From: Chloroflexota bacterium
GTDB lineage: Bacteria > Chloroflexota > UBA11872 > VXNJ01
Direction of reading: 5' to 3'
Assembly: GCA_026707405.1 (NCBI GenBank)
Contig: JAPOWW010000003.1
Span: forward strand, 62,001-126,000
Length of the DNA: 64,000 bases
In this document: positions 26,977 to 33,156 of the stretch, piece by piece
Position numbering within the stretch: the first letter of the stretch is position 1
Layout: the number at the start of each line of letters is the position of its first letter
Notes under the pieces: generated by a model
Told to the model about the DNA's origin: nothing
What the model saw: only the letters and a program-made list of their open reading frames with translations
The model's database searches: none
Program-made: the position numbers and the translations under genes

Positions 26977-27228
26977 ATGCGTGAAATTCAGGCTACTGAG
27001 GCCAAGTCGCGTTTGGCCGAACTCCTTCGAGCGGTCGAGCACGGGGAGACTGTCGCCATTACCCGGCACGGCAAAGTAGTTGCACACTTGGTTCCCGCCG
27101 ACGTTCAGGACCGCGCTAACCGCGAGAGGGCGGTCGAACGCTTTCGGGAGCGCCGCGCCGGGTGGAGGCGGGTTCCTTTTTCCACTGATGAGATACTTGC
27201 CGCGCGCCACGAGGGTCACCGTATATGA
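26977..27228 (+). CDS. Phd/YefM-family antitoxin
   Basis: 83 residues. The N-terminal DNA-binding part has the family pattern: EIQATEAKSRLAELLRAVEHG, then ETVAITRHGKVVAHLVP. The C-terminal 30 residues would wrap the toxin. The stop overlaps the start of the PIN-domain toxin by four bases (ATGA), so the pair is coupled. It would neutralise the toxin and repress the operon. Confidence 0.93.
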   Translation: MREIQATEAKSRLAELLRAVEHGETVAITRHGKVVAHLVPADVQDRANRERAVERFRERRAGWRRVPFSTDEILAARHEGHRI

Positions 27229-27632
27229 GCGGGCTGGTCGTCGATGCCTCAATCGTAGTTGCGTGGCTTTTCGACGATGAGGATGAGCCGCGCGCCGACA
27301 GGGTACTCGAGCAACTTGCGGAGGACGGGGCGCTCGTGCCGCAGCTTTGGCATCTGGAGACGCGTAACGCCTTGCTCACGGCTGAGCGGCGGCGTCGCCT
27401 TTCGCCGGAGGAAGTCAGGGAGCGCTTGGACGCGTTGAAGGGACTGCCCATCGCAACTGACGGGGAGCCCGACCTTCAATCCGCCTTCGACTTGGCGAGG
27501 GCGCATGGACTGTCTTTGTATGACGCCCTATACCTGGAGCTGGCCAAGAGGAAGCGCGCCGAGCTTGCGACATTGGATGGGTCACTCGGACGGGCCGCCA
27601 TCGCTGAAGGGATGTCGGTATCGGCTACATAG
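27225..27632 (+). CDS. vapC: VapC-type PIN-domain ribonuclease toxin
   Basis: 135 residues, the usual VapC length. The acidic active-site residues are in place: Asp near the N-terminus (LVVDASIVVAWLFDD), Glu in WHLETRNAL, Asp in LSLYDALYLELAKR and Asp in LATLDGSLGRAA. The enzyme cuts specific RNAs, often tRNA or rRNA, when freed from its antitoxin. It lies inside the segment bounded by the two tRNA-Ile sequences. The module looks intact. Confidence 0.94.
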   Translation: MSGLVVDASIVVAWLFDDEDEPRADRVLEQLAEDGALVPQLWHLETRNALLTAERRRRLSPEEVRERLDALKGLPIATDGEPDLQSAFDLARAHGLSLYDALYLELAKRKRAELATLDGSLGRAAIAEGMSVSAT

Positions 27633-28361
27633 CCGTGGGTGTCCCTGGTTCGGGACGCTGCTTTCGCCGATGACGATCCATCCGCTGTCGCCGTTGGCGT
27701 TGTGCGCCTTGACCTCTCTTCACGGGGAGAGGCGTCGGTGGAGTCTATCCTCGAGAGCCACCCTGCTGCTGCACCCGCCAATGATGTGGAACCCTGATTC
27801 CAAGAAGACCCACGATCGTCCTGCGGAAATCTGGTTCAACGATGGCTACGTAGGGGAACCCGAGACCCCGGAGTCTCCCTTTCTGAACGGCGCATGGGGG
27901 CCGCTGGATCTGATATACCCCTACCCGTCCAATAGCATCCGCCAACTAGGCGTCGCATATACGCGGATACTCCAACAGAATTGGGTTCCCAGAGACCCTG
28001 TCGCAGGAGAGCAGGGGGAGACGGATTCTCCCGACTAGGGAGGAGCAGTTCACGCTCTTCGCTTGGCAGATGCATCGACGGAACGCCCCTGGAGAAAGTA
28101 CTGCCCAACGTCAAGTACAGCTTCGCAAGACTCCAAGCCACATCTTTCATCTCGTTGGCCTGATTCTGTATCAGTTCACCCGCGATCCGGAGGTGAACGA
28201 GACAGCGAGCCCTCAATCGAAGGTTGTGCACCCTCTTGCCGAGGACACGTCTGGCACCAAGCAGCGGATTGGTATCAAGCGATCACCCGCCGGGCGCAAT
28301 TTGACGGTCGACTTGGCCTTGGGGTTGACAAAGGGCCCTATAGCTTTGCGGCAGACTCATA
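27633..28361. other. low-information region between toxin and orphan gene
   Basis: About 730 bases with no gene I can support. One frame (ending at 28038) stays open and includes a Pro- and Trp-rich stretch, but it has no ribosome binding site and starts inside vapC. Short inverted sequences such as CTCTCTTCACGGGGAGAG (near 27716) recall the dispersed CCCTCTCCC/GGGAGAGGG repeat seen elsewhere in the window. It may be decayed DNA left after integration. Confidence 0.4.
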
Positions 28362-28928
28362 TCAGTAGCCAATTACACATAAGCTGAAGGGCATTTCCAC
28401 GCGCGAGTGTGCATAGAGTGCTTGGGCTACTGCCACCGTATTCTCGTAGTCTCGACTTGAGGTTGGGCGGCCGCTGGCCTTATATCGGTACAACTGTGGG
28501 ACCGCCAGAATCAGATGTTCCATGTCTACCATCACTAACGCTTGGATCAAATCTCTATAAACTGCGTTACCCATCCAGGCGCGCCCCGCCTCAATTTCCA
28601 AGCCGGCCAGCCACTTTGGGTGCCAAGCGTCGATCTGATATTGAAGTTCGGGCCGGGCGTTCTCCCCGAAGAAGACGGGTCGCATGATCTTGTCCTCGGT
28701 TCGTTTGCTTGCCTCCACCTCGAAGCCAAGTTGAACAAGGTCGGGGCGGAGAACGGCGAGCAAGGCATCACTGGTCAGCCCCTTCTCTTGATGTGAAGTT
28801 CCTATCTCCTGCTCGTGTCTTCCAAATCGCTCAATCAGATCCGGAACGAATGTTGGCGGCGTTTGAGTACGAGGGAAGGTGGAGAAGCGAATCACCATGA
28901 AGCTCCGATTTCGCACCTCGGCTGGCAA
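28362..28928 (-). CDS. orphan protein, possible PD-(D/E)XK nuclease fold
   Basis: 188 residues. The central part has a strand-helix pattern, QIDAWHPKWLAGLEIEAGRA, then GNAVYRDLIQALVMVD and HLILAVPQLYRYK. The acidic LEIEAGRA sits where a PD-(D/E)XK nuclease has its second catalytic strand, though the lysine is not in the standard place. Similar proteins occur scattered across bacteria without known function. Start choice is open; the frame has ATGs at 28928 and at 28895. It lies inside the tRNA-Ile bounded segment, on the strand opposite to vapC. Confidence 0.5.
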   Translation of the reverse strand: MPAEVRNRSFMVIRFSTFPRTQTPPTFVPDLIERFGRHEQEIGTSHQEKGLTSDALLAVLRPDLVQLGFEVEASKRTEDKIMRPVFFGENARPELQYQIDAWHPKWLAGLEIEAGRAWMGNAVYRDLIQALVMVDMEHLILAVPQLYRYKASGRPTSSRDYENTVAVAQALYAHSRVEMPFSLCVIGY

Positions 28929-29283
28929 CCTTTCAGATTGTTGGGTTCCATTTAATTAGCGCACACTCTGGCGAGCGCTATTGTGTCCCCAAGTTAAGGG
29001 TGTCGTAAATCGCCGTAGGTTGCCCGTCGAGAGCAGCGCTTGGGACGAGATAGTAATATCCAAATCCATTCTGACCATATCTGCTTGACTAAACTGGTAG
29101 CCCCCACTCCGCTGCTCCTCAGTGAAGCTCCCAGATCGTGATCTTGGACACAGCGCCCTTTAGCACCGGAGAATCGGCCACGAGAATCCTCATCCAGTCT
29201 TGGAGCAACCTGAGCAGAAAACTTGGCTCGTAGCAAGAAGCCAGACTGTCACTACTTGGGTGCCCTCTGACAAGCCGGACCGG
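28929..29283. other. intergenic region upstream of the orphan gene
   Basis: About 355 bases up to tRNA-Ile. A minus-strand frame stays open over about 80 codons (28994-29236) but shows no family features or ribosome binding site. I see no clear promoter or repeat. Confidence 0.35.
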
Positions 29284-29357
29284 TGGGCCATCCTGGATTC
29301 GAACCAGGGACCTCGCCCTTATCAGAGGCGCGCTCTAACCGACTGAGCTAATGGCCC
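29284..29357 (-). tRNA. tRNA-Ile(GAT)
   Basis: A full cloverleaf of 74 bases on the minus strand. The acceptor GGGCCAT pairs with ATGGCCC, the anticodon loop is CTGATAA (anticodon GAT), and the T arm is CCTGG TTCGAAT CCAGG. Bases CC after the discriminator are present but CCA is not completely encoded. Confidence 0.95.
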
Positions 29358-29528
29358 GCGAACTGAGATTCTAGCAAGCCAGACTAGGTCTTACTCCATG
29401 CCCACGGTCCGCCGCCAACTCGGCACACAGGTGCTTTGGCAATCTTTATCCGGCGCAGACGTTGTCAATCCTGCTCAACACGACCTACCATGCTCTCGGG
29501 AGTCGCAAACAGTTAAGCGAGCGGGACC

Positions 29529-30329
29529 ATGACGGACGAGGAGCGCTACCTATTCGACCTTCGCGGATACCTTGTGGTCGAAGATGCATTGACCGGGTCG
29601 CAGGTCGACAGACTCAACGCGGCGGTCGACGGTCTCGACCCCTGGGGCGAGGACACCTGGAAGGCAAACGACCTGTACGAATTCTGCATCGTCGATAGCA
29701 ACAAGCTCCATGTCGGGCCGTTGCTGCATCGCGACGACGCGTTCAAGCAGCTCATCGCCAACCCCGTTATCGTTCCCTACCTCGCCGAGATGCTCGGCGA
29801 CACCTTCCGGCTCGACCACGAATACGCCATCCTGATGACCGAGGACGCCGCCCCGCTGCGCCTTCACGGCGGCGGAGAACCGTTCAAGTCGAACGCCTAC
29901 TACATCCACAAGAACGGCCAGATGTTCAACGGACTGACCGTCGTTTCGTATGCGCTTACCGACATCAATCCCGGCGAGGGCGGCTTCTGTGGCATCCCGG
30001 GCAGCCACAAGTCCAACTACCCCGTCCCGCCCCAATATGTAACGCTTGAAGAGCCGTCAGACCCGGTCGTCCACGTGCCGGTCAAGGCCGGATCGGCGCT
30101 CATCTTCACCGAGGCCCTCACTCACGGAACCATGCCCTGGACGGCCAGCCGCGAGCGGCGCTCGCTGCTCTACAAGTACAGCCCCGGTCACGAGGCGTGG
30201 ATGGGCCGGTACCGGATCGAGATGCCGAAAGACGACCTCACCGAATCTCAGCGCTTGATAATGGAGCCGCCGTACATTCAGTTGCGATCCTCGGTGGTCG
30301 CCGGAAACGGCCGGGAGTCTGAGTACTAG
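29529..30329 (+). CDS. PhyH-superfamily protein with H-x-G in place of H-x-D
   Basis: 266 residues of the phytanoyl-CoA dioxygenase superfamily, which normally uses non-heme Fe(II) and 2-oxoglutarate. The N-terminus (GYLVVEDALTGSQVDRLN) and the conserved GGFCGIPGSHKSNYP are typical. The distal histidine (THGTMPW) and the 2-oxoglutarate arginine (RRSLLYKYSPGH) are present. The first metal motif reads LHGGG (His113-Gly-Gly115), so the usual aspartate is missing. A Gly or Ala at that place is what chloride-using Fe(II) halogenases have, but the same LHGGG also occurs in a large uncharacterised subgroup of this superfamily. Substrate unknown. Confidence 0.82.
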   Translation: MTDEERYLFDLRGYLVVEDALTGSQVDRLNAAVDGLDPWGEDTWKANDLYEFCIVDSNKLHVGPLLHRDDAFKQLIANPVIVPYLAEMLGDTFRLDHEYAILMTEDAAPLRLHGGGEPFKSNAYYIHKNGQMFNGLTVVSYALTDINPGEGGFCGIPGSHKSNYPVPPQYVTLEEPSDPVVHVPVKAGSALIFTEALTHGTMPWTASRERRSLLYKYSPGHEAWMGRYRIEMPKDDLTESQRLIMEPPYIQLRSSVVAGNGRESEY

Positions 30330-30365
30330 CCGCGCAGCTCGATTAGCGGCCCCGGACGGGCGGTC

Positions 30366-30755
30366 CTAGCCGCCGGTCACGTCCACCCGTACGGTCCGCC
30401 TGCGGGGACCGTCGAACTCGCACAGCAGTACCGCCTGCCACGTTCCCAGGTCGAGCCGCCCGCCGACCACCGGCGCCGCGACCGACCCGCCCATCAGCAT
30501 GGCCTTCATGTGCGAGTCGGAGTTGTCCGGATGCAGGTATCCGTCGCGTCTGGGGGCGATTTTCTCGAGCTGCCGCAGCAGGTCGTGAAAGAGGGTCGAA
30601 TCAGGTTCGTTGATGGTCACGCCGACAGTGGTGTGGCGCGTTCCGATCAGGCAGATACCGGAGGTCACGCCGGACGCCGCCACCTCCGCGAGTACGCGGT
30701 CGGTGATGTCCACGACGCAGGCGCGCTTGGTCGTGCGTACGTCAAAGGCCCCCAA
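30366..30755 (-). CDS. YjbQ-family protein (secondary thiamine-phosphate synthase family)
   Basis: 129 residues. The UPF0047/YjbQ pattern is clear: ITDRVLAEVAASGVTSGICL, then HTTVGVTINEP, DNSDSHMKAMLMG, and LGTWQAVLLCEFDGPRRR. The conserved histidines of the putative active site are kept. Members show weak thiamine-phosphate synthase activity; the true role is not settled. It follows lexA by 18 bases on the same strand, so it may share its transcript. Confidence 0.9.
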   Translation of the reverse strand: MGAFDVRTTKRACVVDITDRVLAEVAASGVTSGICLIGTRHTTVGVTINEPDSTLFHDLLRQLEKIAPRRDGYLHPDNSDSHMKAMLMGGSVAAPVVGGRLDLGTWQAVLLCEFDGPRRRTVRVDVTGG

Positions 30756-30773
30756 CGCCGGACCTGCCGCCGC

Positions 30774-31379
30774 CTAGATGTGCTGCCGAACGATGCCCGT
30801 CACCACTCCCTGAACGTCCAGGCTGTTGACGTAGATCGGGTTTAGCTGAGAGTTCGCTGGCTGGAGACGGAATCCGCCCGACTCGCGGTAGAGCCGTTTG
30901 AGAGTCGCCGTGCCGTCGTCGAGCAGCGCCACCACCACCTCGCCGTCGTCTGCGGACTGCTGGCGGCGGACCACCACCAGGTCGCCGTCCAGGATGTGGT
31001 CTTCGATCATGCTGTCGCCCTGCACGCGAAGCGCAAAATGCTCGCTCCCAACCAGCATGGCTTGGGGCACCGCGATGCGGTCCTCGTATTCCTCGAACGC
31101 CAGAATCGGCTCACCGGCGGCGATAGTGCCTATCACGGCGGTCGTGTACGACTGTCCGGCCTGCGGCGTTTCCTCCTTCAGGGTGATGCCGAAGGCGGAC
31201 CCGGTCCTGCTGATGTACCCCTTTGCCTGAAGAGCGTCCAGATGCTGCTGGATGGTTGCTGGTGCAAGACCCAGCACCCCGCCCAGTTCGCGCACGCTCG
31301 GACTGTAGCCGTTCTCTTCGATCAACGTGCGGATGGTCTCGATGACTTGGCGCTGCTTACGAGTCAGGAAACGAGCCAC
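30774..31379 (-). CDS. lexA: LexA repressor
   Basis: 201 residues, the normal LexA length. The N-terminal winged helix has LTRKQRQVIETIRTLIEENG and SVRELGGVLGLAPATIQQHL. The self-cleavage site is the Ala-Gly in IGTIAAGEP (near residue 88), and the catalytic pair is Ser in QGDSMIEDHI and Lys in ATLKRLY. LexA represses DNA-damage genes until RecA-filaments trigger its cleavage. A palindrome upstream (31455-31471) is a candidate binding site for autoregulation. Confidence 0.96.
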   Translation of the reverse strand: MARFLTRKQRQVIETIRTLIEENGYSPSVRELGGVLGLAPATIQQHLDALQAKGYISRTGSAFGITLKEETPQAGQSYTTAVIGTIAAGEPILAFEEYEDRIAVPQAMLVGSEHFALRVQGDSMIEDHILDGDLVVVRRQQSADDGEVVVALLDDGTATLKRLYRESGGFRLQPANSQLNPIYVNSLDVQGVVTGIVRQHI

Positions 31380-31454
31380 TTTGCATTACCCTTCAAACAC
31401 AATGTCACAGGAGCAAAATCTACCAAACAAGCACCGAACAAGTCAATATCGAAC

Positions 31455-31471
31455 CGGAACCTGTAGTTCCG
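31455..31471. promoter_or_regulatory. palindrome upstream of lexA, candidate LexA box
   Basis: CGGAAC-CTGTA-GTTCCG, a 6-bp inverted repeat with a 5-base centre, about 76-92 bases upstream of the lexA start. It resembles the GAAC-N4-GTTC SOS box of Gram-positive bacteria but with one more base between the arms. It could also serve the divergent HD-domain gene. Confidence 0.45.
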
Positions 31472-31619
31472 TGTGCAATCTCGGGCCTGTAAGACTGCGG
31501 AGAAACCGAGTCGGCCTGCGGCTGGGAGCGGACCGCAACTTTAGGTTCTAATCGTCTGCCGTAATCGACGTTCGGTCTTGCGAGCTCAGACGCGTCGACA
31601 TCGCTTGAGGAGTATCCAG

Positions 31620-32201
31620 GTGGAAGAGTACGAAGAATTGAAGCCCGGAGTGCGCGAAAGCCTGCCCGAAGTCGACCGGATAGCCGATCCCGACCTGCGC
31701 GAACGTGTCGTCGCGGCCTGGGCTATGGCGCTGTCCGAGACGGAGTTCACCAGCATCGACCAGATCCGCCCGTCCGGCAATCCCGATTCGCCTGCCCTGA
31801 AGCGCGGAACCCAGGCCGATCACTTGCGCGGCGTGGCGCGCATTGCGCTTGCAATGGCCGATTCGCTGGAGAGCATCGTCGGGTCGATAGGTTTCGACCG
31901 GGACCTGCTGATCGCCTCGGCCCTGTGCCACGACATCGGCAAGCCTTTCGAGTTCAGTCCCGAAAACCAGAAGCGCTGGAGCGCCGACCCTAAGGCGTCG
32001 GGATTCCCGGCCATGCGTCATCCCGTCTACGGTGCTCATATCGCGATCTCGGCGGGGTTGCCCGAAGCGGTCTGCCACGCGGCTGGCGGACATTCGGGCG
32101 AAGGCGAGCTGATCGTCCGCAGCCTTGAGAACACCATTGTTCACCATGCCGACCACGCGTTCTGGCGTATTCTGACCAGTGCGGGAATGCTGGAAGACTA
32201 G
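31620..32201 (+). CDS. HD-domain metal-dependent phosphohydrolase
   Basis: 193 residues from GTG at 31620, preferred because GAGGAG lies 7 bases before it; a start at 31578 lacks one. The HD signature is intact: the first His in TQADHLRGVARIA, the paired His-Asp in SALCHDIGKPFEF, then later His in MRHPVYGAHIA and the Asp in HHADHAFW. Such proteins hydrolyse nucleotides or related phosphates, but the substrate is not visible. It is divergent from lexA and 35 bases upstream of a RidA-family gene. Confidence 0.87.
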   Translation: MEEYEELKPGVRESLPEVDRIADPDLRERVVAAWAMALSETEFTSIDQIRPSGNPDSPALKRGTQADHLRGVARIALAMADSLESIVGSIGFDRDLLIASALCHDIGKPFEFSPENQKRWSADPKASGFPAMRHPVYGAHIAISAGLPEAVCHAAGGHSGEGELIVRSLENTIVHHADHAFWRILTSAGMLED

Positions 32202-32236
32202 GGCGAATCAAAACCCGCTCCAATACGGGAGGAAAC

Positions 32237-32695
32237 ATGACCGCTGAAGAGAGATTGCAGGCGTTGGGGATTGAGCTCGAAGAGGGGCCGTCCCCGATGG
32301 GCTCTTACGTGCCGGCCGTTCGGACCGGGAATCTTCTGTACCTGTCGGGTCTCGGTCCGCGAACCTCCGACGGCCCGGACTGGAAGGGCAAGGTGGGCGG
32401 CGATCTTACCGTCGAGGAAGGGGCGCAGGCCGCAAGAGACGTGGGGATCGCGGTGCTCGCGCGCATCAAGTCGGAGCTTGGAAGCCTGGATAGAGTCTCC
32501 CGCGTAGTAAAGGTCCTCGGTTTCGTGGCCAGCGCTCCCGGATTCGGTCAGCAGCCCACCGTCATGAACGGGTTCTCCGACCTGATGCTCGACGTGTTCG
32601 GAGATGCCGGACGCCACGCCAGATCGGCCATCGGAGTAAACGAGTTGCCCTACAACATCCCGGTCGAAGTCGAGTTGGTGCTCGAAATCAAATAG
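32237..32695 (+). CDS. RidA/YjgF-family protein
   Basis: 152 residues. The family pattern is present: GSYVPAVRTGNLLYLSGLGP near the N-terminus and ARSAIGVNELPYNIPVEVEL at the C-terminus, with the Arg that contacts the substrate carboxylate in ARSAIG. It matches the longer YjgH-like branch rather than strict RidA, whose role is imine/enamine hydrolysis. GGGAGGAAAC precedes the ATG. It probably forms an operon with the HD-domain gene. Confidence 0.9.
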   Translation: MTAEERLQALGIELEEGPSPMGSYVPAVRTGNLLYLSGLGPRTSDGPDWKGKVGGDLTVEEGAQAARDVGIAVLARIKSELGSLDRVSRVVKVLGFVASAPGFGQQPTVMNGFSDLMLDVFGDAGRHARSAIGVNELPYNIPVEVELVLEIK

Positions 32696-32772
32696 CGCCC
32701 GCTGCGCTGAAACGCCGCTGCCGTATTTCGGTTCAATTGGCACCGGCGGCCGCTCGTACGCGGAAAGTGGCT

Positions 32773-32805
32773 GAGGGCCGGAACACGTTTAGTGCTCCGA
32801 CCCTC
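32773..32805. terminator. bidirectional terminator-like hairpin
   Basis: A 14-bp stem, 32773-32786 paired with 32792-32805 (with two G-U pairs in the RNA of one strand), around a 5-base loop. It lies between the convergent RidA gene and the tiny peptide gene. No T-run follows on either strand, so it may act with Rho or stop RNA decay. Confidence 0.6.
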
Positions 32806-32860
32806 TTCACGCCAGACAGCAGATCCGGCGCGGTTCGTTCCCTACAAAGGATTTAATCGG

Positions 32861-32920
32861 CTAGTGCTCGATCACCTCCGTTAGGGATGCGCCGAACCTG
32901 CTGCCATAAGTATCAGACAT
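32861..32920 (-). CDS. 19-residue peptide gene, unknown
   Basis: ATG at 32920 to TAG at 32861 encodes MSDTYGSRFGASLTEVIEH. Upstream is AAAGGAGGTGAT, a full-length match to the anti-Shine-Dalgarno sequence, 6 bases before the ATG. A sigma-70-like promoter (TTGACC, 17 bp, TAGCTT with TG before it) lies upstream and a strong hairpin lies downstream, so it is a complete transcription unit. The peptide has a polar N-terminus, Tyr, and a C-terminal acidic stretch. It could be a modified-peptide precursor, a signalling peptide or a leader, but no maturation or transport gene is adjacent. Function unknown. Confidence 0.55.
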   Translation of the reverse strand: MSDTYGSRFGASLTEVIEH

Positions 32921-32947
32921 GCAGCATCACCTCCTTTCTTGCTGGTC

Positions 32948-32976
32948 AAGCTATCACGCGCGGTCTAACGGGTCAA
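32948..32976 (-). promoter_or_regulatory. promoter for the tiny peptide gene
   Basis: On the minus strand TTGACC (32971-32976), a 17-bp spacer and TAGCTT (32948-32953). The bases TGA before the -10 give an extended -10 (TGATAGCTT). It is 27 bases from the peptide start. Confidence 0.5.
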
Positions 32977-33156
32977 TGCTCAGTGCTTCGATTCTCGGCC
33001 CTCCCATCCGCGGCGACATGCTTGGCTGGAATGCCGGGCGCGCCGAACTGAAAGGCGCACAGCCAACGGTGGCCGCCACGCACCGCGGCATCCATTGCTC
33101 CCCCCATATTCAACAACTCCCCTGACCCTGGGCATGTCCGCGCTAATCTTCGATCA

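Noticed and set aside
27505-28038. 177-codon frame overlapping vapC
   Set aside because: It begins inside vapC in another frame, has no ribosome binding site and shows no family features.
32918-32945. End of a 16S rRNA gene on the plus strand (ATCACCTCCTTTCTT)
   Set aside because: Only about 15 bases match the 16S 3' end and no other rRNA sequence is near. It is the complement of a strong Shine-Dalgarno on the minus strand.
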